From NCBI GenBank assembly GCA_016708585.1, contig JADJFK010000039.1:1-40546 (forward strand): a DNA stretch of 40,546 nt. Direction: 5' to 3'. A program made the position numbers and the translations under genes. Positions 24,193 to 33,059 of this stretch are shown in pieces. Below the pieces are notes generated by a model. It was not told the DNA's origin. It saw nothing but the letters and a program-made list of their open reading frames with translations, and searched no databases. This DNA comes from Sulfuritalea sp. (GTDB taxonomy: Bacteria; Pseudomonadota; Gammaproteobacteria; Burkholderiales; Rhodocyclaceae). Every line of letters starts with the position of its first letter. Position 1 is the stretch's first letter.

Positions 24193-26049
24193 TTAGCGGT
24201 GCGGGGCCAGCCGCACGGTCACGCTTTCCACGATGCTGGCGTCATCAAGGCCGGCTTCCGCCAACAACAGGGCCGTATCACCATGGTCAATAAACCTGTC
24301 GGGCAGGCCCAGCCGCAGCAACGGGGTACGCAAACCGGCTGACTCAAGCGCGCGCGCCACCTCGGCCCCGGCACCGCCGATCAGCGCATTCTCCTCGACC
24401 GACACCAGCAGGTCATGGCTGTTGGCGAGTTGGGCGATCAGTCCGGCATCCAGGGGCTTGACGAAGCGCATGTTGGCCACCGTGGCATCCAGCGCTTCGG
24501 CCGCCTTGAGCGCCGGGGCCAGCATGGCGCCGAACGCCAGCAGCGCTACGCGCTTGCCCTGGCGGCGCAATTCGCCCTTGCCGACCGGCAGGGTTCCCAG
24601 CCCAGGTTCGACGGCCGCGCCCGGCCCGCTGCCGCGCGGGTAGCGCACGGCGCTGGGGCCATCGATGGTCAGGGCTGTCGACAGCATCTTGCGGCATTCG
24701 TTTTCGTCGCTGGGCGTCATCACCACCATGTTGGGAATGCAGGTGAGATAGGAAAGATCGAAGGCGCCGTTGTGGGTCGCGCCGTCGGCGCCGACCAGGC
24801 CGCCGCGGTCGATGGCGAACACCACCGGCAGGTTCTGCAGTGCGATGTCGTGGATCAGCTGGTCATAGGCGCGCTGCAGGAAAGTCGAGTAGATGGCTAC
24901 CACCGGCCGCATGCCGTCGCAGGCCAGTCCGCCGGCAAACGTCACCGCGTGCTGTTCGGCGATGCCGACATCGAAATAGCGCAGCGGGAACTCCTGGGCG
25001 AAGCGAACCATGCCGGAGCCCTCGCGCATCGCCGGCGTTATGCCTATCAGGCGCGGGTCGGCCAGGGCCTGGTCGCACAGCCAGTCGCCGAACACCTGGG
25101 TATAGGTCGGCCGGCCCGGTCCCTTGGCCTGCTCGATGCCGTTGGCGGCATCGAACTTGCCGACGCCGTGGTACAGGATCGGGTCTGCTTCGGCCAGCTT
25201 GTAGCCCTGGCCCTTGCGGGTAATGACATGGAGGAATTGCGGGCCCTTCAGCCGGCGCAGGTTCTGCAGCGTTGGAACCAGGGCGTCGAGGTCGTGGCCG
25301 TCGATCGGGCCGATGTAGTTGAAACCGAGCTCTTCGAACAGGGTGCCCGGCGAAATCATGCCTTTGACATGCTCCTCGACGCGGTTGGCGAATTCCAGCG
25401 CGTTGGGGATCGCAGCCAGCATCTTTTCACCGGCGCGACGCGCGGCGTTGAAGGTGCCGCCGGAGAGCAGGCGCGCCAGGTACTTGTTGAGGGCACCGAC
25501 CGGCGGCGAGATCGACATGTCGTTGTCGTTGAGGATCACCAGCAGGTTGGCGTCGATCACGCCGGCGTTGTTGAGCGCTTCGAAGGCCTGGCCGGCGGAC
25601 ATCGCACCATCGCCGATGATCGCCACGACGCGCCGCTCCTCGCCCTTGTTGCGCGCCGCGACCGCCATGCCCAGCGCGGCGGAAATCGAGGTGGATGAAT
25701 GGCCGACGCCGAAGGTGTCGTATTCGCTTTCGCTGCGACGCGGAAAGCCGGACACACCGTCCTTCATTCGCAGCCGCTCCATGCCGGTACGGCGGCCGGT
25801 GAGCGCCTTGTGCGCATAGGTCTGGTGGCCGACGTCCCACACCAGCCGGTCGGTGGGCGTATCGAACACATAGTGCAGCGCGACCGTGAGTTCGACGGTG
25901 CCAAGGTTGGAGGACAGATGTCCGCCGGTCTTCGATACCGACTCGACCAGGAACGCCCGCAACTCATCGGTCAGCTGGGGCAGTTGTTCACGCGGGAGCG
26001 CCCGCAGGTTGGCAGGCGAATCGATGGTGTCGAGCAGGGGATGGTTCAT
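24193..26049 (-). CDS. dxs: 1-deoxy-D-xylulose-5-phosphate synthase
   Basis: First enzyme of the non-mevalonate isoprenoid pathway; joins pyruvate and glyceraldehyde 3-phosphate using thiamine diphosphate. 618 residues. GGHLSSNLG, VWDVGHQTYAHK, the diphosphate motif GDGAMSAGQAFEALNNAG and the transketolase C-terminal domain are present. ATG 26049 shares one base with the ispA stop (TGATG), so the two are translationally coupled. It supplies the pathway whose later step is carried out by IspA. Confidence 0.95.
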   Translation of the reverse strand: MNHPLLDTIDSPANLRALPREQLPQLTDELRAFLVESVSKTGGHLSSNLGTVELTVALHYVFDTPTDRLVWDVGHQTYAHKALTGRRTGMERLRMKDGVSGFPRRSESEYDTFGVGHSSTSISAALGMAVAARNKGEERRVVAIIGDGAMSAGQAFEALNNAGVIDANLLVILNDNDMSISPPVGALNKYLARLLSGGTFNAARRAGEKMLAAIPNALEFANRVEEHVKGMISPGTLFEELGFNYIGPIDGHDLDALVPTLQNLRRLKGPQFLHVITRKGQGYKLAEADPILYHGVGKFDAANGIEQAKGPGRPTYTQVFGDWLCDQALADPRLIGITPAMREGSGMVRFAQEFPLRYFDVGIAEQHAVTFAGGLACDGMRPVVAIYSTFLQRAYDQLIHDIALQNLPVVFAIDRGGLVGADGATHNGAFDLSYLTCIPNMVVMTPSDENECRKMLSTALTIDGPSAVRYPRGSGPGAAVEPGLGTLPVGKGELRRQGKRVALLAFGAMLAPALKAAEALDATVANMRFVKPLDAGLIAQLANSHDLLVSVEENALIGGAGAEVARALESAGLRTPLLRLGLPDRFIDHGDTALLLAEAGLDDASIVESVTVRLAPHR

Positions 26050-26932
26050 CAAAAGGTCCGTGCGACGATGAAGTCGGCAAGTTCGTGCAGGCGCAGGGCG
26101 GATTCGCCGAAGGGTTCGAGTGCGTCGTGGGCGTCCTGCCTGAGCTTGCCGGACATGGCCTTGGCCTCCCGTGCGCCGAGAATGCTGACATAGGTGGGCT
26201 TGTTGGCGGCGGCATCCTTGCCGGCCGTCTTGCCCAGCGTGGCGGTGCTGGCTTCGGCGTCGAGGATGTCGTCAACCACCTGAAACAGCAGCCCGATGCG
26301 GTTGGCAAAGCGTCCGAGATGTTCCATGGCATCGGGCATGGCCTCTCCGCAGTGGGCGCCGAGCAATACGGCGGCGCGTATCAGCGCGCCGGTCTTGTGG
26401 ATGTGCATGAACTCGAGCTCGCCGACGGTCAGCTGCCGACCGACGGCTGCGAGGTCGATCGCTTGTCCGCCCGCCATGCCGCGCGAACCCGAGGCCGTCG
26501 CCAGGAGATTGAGCATGTCGAGCTGCCGGGCCGGGGCTATCCCCGGAAGGTGTTTCGACAGTACGTTGAACGCCAGGGTCTGCAGGGCGTCGCCGACCAG
26601 AAGTGCGGTCGCCTCGTCGAATTCGACGTGGCAGGTCGGCTTGCCGCGACGCAGGACATCGTCATCCATGCAGGGCAGGTCGTCATGCACCAGTGAATAG
26701 GCGTGGATCAGTTCGACGGCGACCGACGTCGCGTCGAGCACGCTGCTGTCGGCACCAAAAACCGCCCCGCCGCATGGCATAGCAACGGGCGCACGCGCTT
26801 GCCGCCACCGAGCACGGAATACCGCATCGCTTCGTGCAGTCGGGGAGGGGCCAGTTCGGGCGAAGGCAGGGCGGCCTCCAGGGCCGCCTCGGTGCGCCGC
26901 TGGATGCCGGCCATCCAAGTCGGGAAATTCAT
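26049..26932 (-). pseudogene. ispA: Farnesyl diphosphate synthase, one frameshift
   Basis: Polyprenyl synthase that makes farnesyl diphosphate from IPP and DMAPP. The start ATG 26932 opens NFPTWMAGIQRRTEAALEAA and reads to GGGKRVRPLLCHAAG. At the G-run 26765-26768 one G is missing; adding it continues into AVFGADSSVLDATSVAVELIH. Both Asp-rich motifs are then intact: HDDLPCMDDD and FQVVDDILD, with the GKTAGKDAAANKPTYVS region before the end. The total of about 294 residues is normal. The one-base loss in a homopolymer makes sequence error likely. It sits between xseB (six bases upstream) and dxs. Confidence 0.9.
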
Positions 26933-26938
26933 GGCGGC

Positions 26939-27240
26939 TTACGCGTCCTGTTCGCTGCCGGGGTCCGTGCCACCCGCGGGGCTTCCCGGCGGCGCCTCGA
27001 ATTCGCGCAAGCCGTCGGCATCCAGGATGCGAATCTGCTGTTCTGCCGCGGTCAGTGTTGCCCGGCACTTGCTGAGCAGCGCCACGCCGCGCTTGTAGGC
27101 GTCCAGCGCCTCCTGCAGGGGCATCTTGCCGGCCTCCATGGCCGCGACGATGCTTTCCAGTTCGGCCAGAGCGGCTTCGAATGACGGGGTAGTTGCGCTG
27201 GCTGGATCGGAGTCGGGAATGGTGTGCGAATTTTTGCCAT
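26939..27240 (-). pseudogene. xseB: Exodeoxyribonuclease VII small subunit, frameshift at the start
   Basis: Small subunit of ExoVII, which degrades single-stranded DNA. The conserved core FEAALAELESIVAAMEAGKM, PLQEALDAYKRGVALLSKC and IRILDADGL are in one frame without a good start. The ATG at 27240, with GAGG upstream, reads MAK and then leaves frame at a five-A run (27231-27235). One more A gives MAKNSHTIPDSDPAS and joins the core, about 100 residues in all. First gene of xseB-ispA-dxs-folE2. Confidence 0.85.
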
Positions 27241-27289
27241 GAATGAAGCCTCGGCCGAAAGCGGTGACCAGCGGCAAGGTAAAAGCGTA

Positions 27290-27319
27290 AAAATAGCCTA
27301 AGGTGCGCCCTCCGGTCAA
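27290..27319 (-). promoter_or_regulatory. Possible promoter of xseB-ispA-dxs-folE2
   Basis: On the minus strand, TTGACC (27319-27314), an 18-base spacer and TATTTT (27295-27290), about 50 bases before the xseB ATG. It lies in the 242-base divergent region shared with the Rieske oxygenase gene. Confidence 0.4.
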
Positions 27320-27482
27320 ATTGGCTACAATTATGCAGCCGGCGCACGCTGGTGATTTGTCAGTCCTGATGGTGCTCCGGGTGGGGTGTAAAGCTTGTCG
27401 ATTCAGGCTTTTGTCCTGTTGTGAAACCCGGGTTTCCGTCCGTTTCCGGTTTCCGGGTAAACCCTCTTGGAGGTTGGGAATC

Positions 27483-28583
27483 ATGTCCGAAGTTGGCTCG
27501 CGTACGCGCCTTTCGCCTGGGGCGTCGCAGTTTCCGGTTGCATGGTATTTCGATGAAAAGCTCTTCGAGCAGGAGAAAAAGCTGATCTTCGACGCCGGTC
27601 CGGGCTACGTCGGCCACGAATTGATGGTTCCCGAGGTGCACGACTACCGTTCGCAGGAGTGGAATGACCACGGCCGCCTGCTGGTGCGCCAGCCAGACGG
27701 GTTCTACGAGATGTCCAACGTCTGTCGCCACCGTCAGGCGATCATGCTGCAGGGCGCCGGCAACGCGAAGAACATCGTCTGCCCGATCCACCGCTGGACC
27801 TACGACGCCGCCGGCGAACTGATCGGGGCGCCGCATTTTCCGGCCAATCCCTGCCTCAATCTCGCCAGGCAGAAGCTGGAGAACTGGCAGGGCCTGCTGT
27901 TCAAGGGGCCGCGCTCGCCCAATGCCGACCTCGCCGACATGAAGGTCGCGAGCGAGCTCAAGTTCGACGGCTACAAGCTCGACCATGTCGAACTGCATGA
28001 ATGCAACTACAACTGGAAGACCTTCATCGAGGTCTACCTCGAGGACTACCACGTCGTGCCCTATCACCCGGGACTGGGCGGTTTCGTCACCTGCGACGAC
28101 CTGACCTGGCAGTTCGGCGACTGGTATTCGGTGCAGCGCGTGGGCATCACCTCGCTGGCCAAGCCGGGATCCGCGACCTACAAGCAGTGGCACCGGGCCG
28201 TGCTGGATTACTACAACGGCGAGTTGCCCCCGCATGGCGCGATCTGGCTCACCTATTACCCGAACATCATGGTCGAGTGGTACCCCCACGTGCTGGTGGT
28301 GTCGACCCTGATCCCGCAGGACGTGGACAGGACGCTCAACGTCGTCGAGTTCTACTACCCGGAAGACATTGCGCTGTTCGAACCCGAGTTCATCAAGGCC
28401 GAGCAGGCGGCCTACATGGAAACCGCGATCGAGGATGACGACATCGGCGAGCGCATGGACCGCGGCCGCCGCGCGCTGATGAAACAGGGGCGCAGCGAAG
28501 TCGGCCCCTACCAGTCACCGATGGAAGACGGCATGCAGCATTTCCACGAGTTCTACCGGCGCGTGATGGCCGACCACATCTGA
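27483..28583 (+). CDS. Rieske non-heme iron oxygenase, alpha subunit type
   Basis: A 366-residue aromatic-ring-hydroxylase-type protein. The Rieske [2Fe-2S] ligands are C81-x-H83 (NVCRHRQAI) and C100-x-x-H103 (VCPIHRWTY). The mononuclear iron site is D188-x-H190-x4-H195 (NWKTFIEVYLEDYHVVPYHPGL in parts). No reductase or ferredoxin gene is adjacent, so electron partners must lie elsewhere. ATG 27483 follows a GGAGG-like site. Such genes recur beside xseB-ispA-dxs in other betaproteobacteria; the substrate is not known to me. An isoprenoid-derived substrate is an inference from context only. An intrinsic terminator follows. Confidence 0.88.
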   Translation: MSEVGSRTRLSPGASQFPVAWYFDEKLFEQEKKLIFDAGPGYVGHELMVPEVHDYRSQEWNDHGRLLVRQPDGFYEMSNVCRHRQAIMLQGAGNAKNIVCPIHRWTYDAAGELIGAPHFPANPCLNLARQKLENWQGLLFKGPRSPNADLADMKVASELKFDGYKLDHVELHECNYNWKTFIEVYLEDYHVVPYHPGLGGFVTCDDLTWQFGDWYSVQRVGITSLAKPGSATYKQWHRAVLDYYNGELPPHGAIWLTYYPNIMVEWYPHVLVVSTLIPQDVDRTLNVVEFYYPEDIALFEPEFIKAEQAAYMETAIEDDDIGERMDRGRRALMKQGRSEVGPYQSPMEDGMQHFHEFYRRVMADHI

Positions 28584-28603
28584 GCCGCCGATGACCCCAA
28601 GTG

Positions 28604-28629
28604 CGCCGGCCGCGGGCCGGCGTCTTTTT
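28604..28629 (+). terminator. Intrinsic terminator after the Rieske oxygenase gene
   Basis: A perfect 8-bp stem CGCCGGCC (28604-28611) with GGCCGGCG (28615-28622), three-base loop, then TCTTTTT. It separates the oxygenase gene from the transporter gene and argues against a transporter start at 28591. Confidence 0.88.
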
Positions 28630-28647
28630 ACGGACCCGAAGAGCAGC

Positions 28648-29511
28648 ATGCAATCGCTCTGGATGATCGCGGCAAGCCTGCTGTTCGCCTGCATGGGTGT
28701 CTGCGTCAAGCTCGGCGCAGCCCAGTTCGCCGCCGCCGAACTGGTGTTCTGGCGCGGCTTCATCGCCACGCTGCTGATCGGTTCCTACGTGCTGCTGCGC
28801 CGGCTGCCGCTGGCGACGCCGCATGCCCGCACCCACGTCATGCGCGGCCTGTCGGGTTTCGTCTCGCTGGTAATGTATTTCTACGCCATCAGCATGATCC
28901 CGCTGGCGGCGGCGGTGACGCTGAACTACACCTCGCCGCTGTTCCTCGCGCTGCTGCTGGTGCTGTGGCTGAGGGAGCCGGTGCGCCGCGGTTTCTACGC
29001 GGTGCTGGCGGCGGGTTTCATCGGCGTCATCCTCCTGTTGCAGCCCGCGCTCGCCCGCGAGCAATGGCCGGGCGCGGTATTCGGCCTCGGCTCCGGCATC
29101 ATCTCCAGCATCGCCTACCTCAACGTGCGGCGCCTGGGCGAACTGGGCGAGCCGGAATGGCGCACCGTGTTCTATTTCTCGGCCCTGTCGGCGCTGGGTG
29201 GCCTGCCCTGGCTGCTGGCGGCCGGCCCCTTCCATGCCATCGACCTGCGCGGCTGGCTGCTGCTGCTGGGGGTGGGCGGCTTCGGCGTGCTGGCACAGCT
29301 GTGCATGACCGCCGCCTACAAGCGTGGCAAGACGCTGGCTTCGGCCAGCCTCGCCTACAGCACCGTGGTCTTTTCCAGCGCCTTCGGCATCCTGCTGTGG
29401 GACGAAACCCTGCCCTGGTCCGGCTGGGCCGGCGTGATCCTGATCGTTGCCAGCGGGTTGTTCGCCACCGCACTCTCCGGGCGGGCGAATACGGAAGCGG
29501 TGACCGACTGA
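28648..29511 (+). CDS. EamA/DMT-superfamily transporter
   Basis: A 287-residue inner-membrane protein with about ten helices in two EamA repeats (SLWMIAASLLFACMGVCVK at the start; GVGGFGVLAQLCMTAAYK and FSSAFGILLWDETLPW in the second). The substrate is unknown; relatives export amino acids or metabolites. ATG 28648 is chosen because the earlier in-frame ATG (28591) precedes the terminator at 28604-28629. Confidence 0.88.
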   Translation: MQSLWMIAASLLFACMGVCVKLGAAQFAAAELVFWRGFIATLLIGSYVLLRRLPLATPHARTHVMRGLSGFVSLVMYFYAISMIPLAAAVTLNYTSPLFLALLLVLWLREPVRRGFYAVLAAGFIGVILLLQPALAREQWPGAVFGLGSGIISSIAYLNVRRLGELGEPEWRTVFYFSALSALGGLPWLLAAGPFHAIDLRGWLLLLGVGGFGVLAQLCMTAAYKRGKTLASASLAYSTVVFSSAFGILLWDETLPWSGWAGVILIVASGLFATALSGRANTEAVTD

Positions 29512-29535
29512 AGGATGGCCGCGATTTCGGCCCCG

Positions 29536-29573
29536 AAAAAGCACGGGCCGCCGCTCCATACGCGCGACGGCCC
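29536..29573 (-). terminator. Intrinsic terminator of the small exported peptide gene
   Basis: On the minus strand, GGGCCGTCGC (29573-29564) pairs with GCGGCGGCCC (29554-29545) with one G-U pair, followed by GTGC and TTTTT (29540-29536). It lies 17 bases past the stop of the minus-strand peptide gene. Confidence 0.7.
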
Positions 29574-29590
29574 GCGCCGGAAGCCGATGC

Positions 29591-29731
29591 TCAACTGATC
29601 GTCAGCGAAGTCGTGGGCTTCTTCGGCGTGGATTGTTTGCCGTCATCCTTCGCCTTGTCGCCGGGACAGGCCCAGACCGAGGCGGCCGCCAGGGAAAACA
29701 CGAGGACCAGAACTCTTGCGATGCCTTTCAT
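29591..29731 (-). CDS. Small exported protein, 46 residues
   Basis: ATG 29731 follows a strong GGTGGAGG site at ideal distance. Residues 1-21 form a signal peptide (KGIARVLVLVFSLAAASVWA) ending before a Cys. The remaining 25 residues are Lys/Asp/Thr/Pro-rich (PGDKAKDDGKQSTPKKP). The Cys after VWA could be a lipoprotein site, but Trp at -2 is unusual for a lipobox. It has its own terminator. Function is unknown; the good ribosome site, signal peptide and terminator argue that it is a real gene. Confidence 0.65.
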   Translation of the reverse strand: MKGIARVLVLVFSLAAASVWACPGDKAKDDGKQSTPKKPTTSLTIS

Positions 29732-29892
29732 GCGTGACCTCCACCGGGGGGTTGCGGAAGGTGCAATTTAGACCTCAAGCAGATTTTTCAAGGGAAAGTT
29801 TTGCCGGGCGGCGGATGACACATTTCATTACACACGGGAAATGGAAAATGCAGATCGAACCCGCTAAGCTGCCGCATCCTCAGGAGTACCCG

Positions 29893-30607
29893 ATGCAGAT
29901 CCGAATCATGCTGGTTGCCGGCCTCATGCTCGTCCCGACATGGGGCGCGGCGCAGACTGCGGACGCCCCGCCGCAACTCACGCTGGACCAGGCCCGCGCC
30001 CAGCGGAGCAAGGCCAGGGACATAAAGGCCGAGGCAAGGAAAACCCACGACGCCGAGATCAAGGCATGCCAGCGCCAGGCCATCGCCATCCGGTGCATCA
30101 GTTCGGCCAAGGAAAAGCGCGAGGAAACCCTGAAGCGGGCCGAGGCGCTGGAACTCGAGGGGCGCACCGTCGAACGTGAAGCGCTGCGCCGGGAGGCCGA
30201 GGCCAAGGCGGCAAAGCGCGAAGCCGAGGCGGCGAAGCGGCAGGCCAGGGAACCGGCCGATGTCGAGCGCTATCGCAAAACGAGGCCGAACGGGCCGCCG
30301 AGCGCGAGCGGCGGCAGGCCGGGGAACCCGCCAGGCTGGAAAGCAGTCGCAACAGGGTCGCGGCGGAAAAGGCGGCACGCGAGAAAAAGCTCGAGAAGCA
30401 GAAACAAAAGACGCCAGGCAAGCCGCCGCGGCGGCCGACCGGGCCCGCGAGAAGGAACAGAAGCAGGCACAGCAGGCGAAGCGCGTGGAGAAAATCGACG
30501 AGCGCAAGCGCAAGCACGCCGAACAGGAGAAACGGCGCGAGGCGAAGCAGGCGGCGGCCGCGTCGGCCGCGTCGGCCGCCACTCGGCCACAAGGCGTGCA
30601 ACGGTAA
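29893..30607 (+). pseudogene. Exported charged coiled-coil protein, two frameshifts
   Basis: ATG 29893 follows AGGAG. A signal peptide (QIRIMLVAGLMLVPTWGAAQ) is followed by Ala/Lys/Glu/Arg-rich helical sequence likely to form a long coiled coil. The frame breaks at the four-A runs 30277-30280 and 30406-30409. Adding one A to each gives a single protein to the TAA at 30607 (through RYRKNEAERAAERERRQ, then EKQKQKDARQAAAAADRARE), about 238 residues. The composition resembles TolA-like or other periplasmic Lys/Ala-rich proteins, but no family is recognised. Two Cys residues (ACQRQAIAIRC) could form a disulfide near the start of the mature protein. Confidence 0.7.
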
Positions 30608-30633
30608 AAAGTCGGCGCCGGCGGCACGGCGCC

Positions 30634-30661
30634 TTGCCGGCGCCGGCCCGCCCGATATAAT
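30634..30661 (+). promoter_or_regulatory. Probable promoter of cysC
   Basis: TTGCCG (30634-30639), a 16-base spacer and TATAAT (30656-30661), about 34 bases before the cysC ATG. The -35 lies in a perfect 10-bp inverted repeat (30613-30622 with 30636-30645). Confidence 0.6.
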
Positions 30662-30694
30662 TCAATTCGTACCATTCACCTGCCGACCACACGC

Positions 30695-31195
30695 ATGGAC
30701 AACCCCAACAACCTCGTCTGGCACCCGCACACCATCACGGGCCGCGATCGCGCCCGGCACAATGCCCAGCGCCCTTTCGTCGTCTGGTTCACCGGCCTCA
30801 GCGGCTCCGGCAAATCCACCCTGGCCGGTGCCCTGGAAGAGCGCCTCTTCGCCCAGGGCCACCGCTGCTACCTGCTGGACGGCGACAACATCCGCCACGG
30901 GCTCAACAAGGACCTCGGCTTCGGCGACGCCGACCGTGTCGAGAACATCCGGCGCGTCGGCGAACTGTGCAAGATCCTCGTCGATGCCGGCCTGATCGTC
31001 ATTGCCGGCTTCATCTCCCCCTTCGCCCGCGACCGCGCCATGGTCCGCCACCTGCTGGAGCCCGGCGAGTTCGTCGAAGTGCATCTCAATGCACCGCTGG
31101 CCGTATGCGAACAGCGCGACCCCAAGGGGCTCTACCGGAAGGCGCGGGCCGGCGAAATACGCCACGTCACTCCCCATGACATGCGATCTTGTTGA
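30695..31195 (+). pseudogene. cysC: Adenylylsulfate (APS) kinase, C-terminus replaced
   Basis: CysC phosphorylates adenylylsulfate to PAPS in sulfate assimilation. The P-loop GLSGSGKST (34-42), the substrate segment LDGDNIRHGLNKDLGF and FISPFARDRAMVR are intact. Similarity continues to CEQRDPKGLYRKARAGEI and then stops; the last dozen residues (RHVTPHDMRSC) are not CysC. About 30-40 residues of the normal C-terminus, including the expected SPYEAPENPE-type segment, are missing. The break at about 31160 coincides with the start of accessory DNA containing an integrase, so the gene was probably cut by integration or a later rearrangement. Activity is doubtful. Confidence 0.88.
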
Positions 31196-31543
31196 ACTGC
31201 GGTTGCAATCAATTACAAAGAGGGGGCGGCGAGCACCTCAACGTAACTTGATCGTAACAACGCTCAAAGGCAAGAAGGCGCTTATTCTTTGTACTTCAAT
31301 TTTTATGTTGCTTAGCATTAGGAAGAAAAAAATCCCACAGAATCATGGGCTTGGTTGTTAATACTGGCGGAGACGCAGTCCGCTCCGCAGTAGTCCAGTG
31401 AAGTCAGTATGGTTCAAAAAGAATTATACATAACAATAAGATACGTAGAATCGTCGTCCAAGCCCGTCCTGGACAATCCGACCAAATCCGGCTATGATTT
31501 GATAGTCGTTTTGATAGTCAATTTATTTGGCGGAGCAAATTTC

Positions 31544-32818
31544 ATGGTACGTCGACAACAGCGCCTTTCGGCACTCCGGGTCGCCAAGCTGAGCAAGCCC
31601 GGGCTTTACGGCGACGGTGGCGGCTTGACGCTCCAGATTACCACCACCGGTGCAAAGTCCTGGCTACTTCGCTACATGATGGCCGGCAAGCCGTTCGGCA
31701 TGGGGCTGGGGCCGACGCATACCGTGAGCCTGGCCGAGGCTCGCCAGAAGGCTCTCGACGCGCGGAAGCTGCTTATCGAGGGCATCAATCCTTTGGTGGT
31801 CAGGAGGCAGAACCAGATCGCCGGCGCATTGGCCAGTGCCAGGATGATGACGTTCGACCAGTGCGCCGAGGCGTATATCCTGGCGCACAAGGCAGGCTGG
31901 AAGAACGCCAAGCATGGCGACCAATGGACAAACACACTCAACACGTACGCCAGTCCGGTGTTCGGCCATTTGCCCGTGGCCGAGATCGACACCGGCCTGG
32001 TCGTGAAATGCCTGTCACCGATATGGGAGAGCAAGACCGAAACGGCCAGTCGTCTGCGCGGTCGCATTGAATCAGTGCTGGGGTGGGCCACCACCAGCGG
32101 TTACCGCACCGGCGAGAATCCTGCGCGCTGGAAAGGCCATCTGGACAATCTGCTGGCGACCATCAGCAAGTCCAGCAGGACGAAGCACCATCCATCGCTA
32201 CCGTGGCAGCGCATTGGCGCGTTCATGGCGGCCCTGAGAGCGCGTGAGGGTGTATCCGCCCGCGCAGTCGAGTTCGCCGTCCTGACAGCCTGCCGGTCAG
32301 GCGAGGTGCGCGGCGCTAAATGGACTGAGTTCGATACGGTCGGAAAGGTCTGGACAATACCCGCCGAGCGCATGAAGGCCAAACGCGAACATGAGGTTCC
32401 GCTGAGCGATGCGGCGTTGGCCTTGCTGGAGTCCATGCCAGGGTTGGCGAGATTGTGTTCGCCGGTACGAAAAAGCAGCTCTTGTCCGATATGTCGCTGA
32501 CCGCCGTGATCCGACGCATGAATGGCGACGACAAGCCCGTCTGGGCGGATGCCAACGGTGAGGAGTCACGGTTCATGGTTTCCGCAGCACCTTTCGGATG
32601 TGGGCGGCCGAGACCACCAATTACCCGCGTGAGGTTGCCGAACACGCGCTGGCGCACCAGTTGCCGGACGCCGTCGAGCGTGCCTATCAACGCGGTTCGC
32701 AGTTTGCCAAACGGCCGCATTGATGGCGGAGTGGTCCGCGTATTGCGCCACGGTGCAAGTCGATGCGGTGGTCAAGCCGATTCGTGGTGCAACCCCCGCT
32801 GAGGAAGTTGTTGCCTAG
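31544..32818 (+). pseudogene. Tyrosine integrase, P4 type with DUF4102 N-terminus, three frameshifts
   Basis: Site-specific recombinase of an integrative element. ATG 31544 opens a DUF4102-type arm-binding domain (GLYGDGGGLTLQI, KSWLLRYM, GLGPTHTVSLAEARQKA), then a core-binding domain and a catalytic domain. The first catalytic Arg is in LTACRSGEVRGAKW. One-base losses near 32447 (SMPGL to GEIVFAGTKKQ), 32563 (GEE to ITVHGFRSTFR) and 32720 (QFAKR to ALMAEWSAYC) break the frame. Rejoined, HxxR (HGFRSTFR) and the nucleophile Tyr (VERAYQRG) are present and the protein ends at TAG 32818, about 425 residues. About 240 bases after it show no gene. Confidence 0.85.
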
Positions 32819-33059
32819 CTACGTAGCATGCATGACATCACCGCCGAGACTCAAGGAGAGTCAATCAACGAATGAATTGATTCCTCGTCGGTAGTCTTCG
32901 CCGGCCCGACGACCCAAACCAGGGCGACCGCTTTTCGGCAGCGAACTTGACTTGATCAGTGAGCGCAAAGTGCCCATTGCAGCCGCTCAGGATTCTTCAT
33001 TCAACGCATGGAGCGGAGTGTGACCGACCATTTGCGACAGGCCGCTTTGGATTGCACGC

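Noticed and set aside
24415..25698. Long open frame antisense to dxs
   Set aside because: A shadow of a G+C-rich conserved gene; composition is His/Gln/Arg-biased with no family.
28591..28647. Upstream ATG for the EamA transporter
   Set aside because: A clear intrinsic terminator lies between this ATG and the next, so the start at 28648 fits better.
29788..30675. Minus-strand frame antisense to the coiled-coil protein
   Set aside because: Cys/Arg/Phe-rich shadow of an Ala/Lys/Glu-rich gene; no domain.
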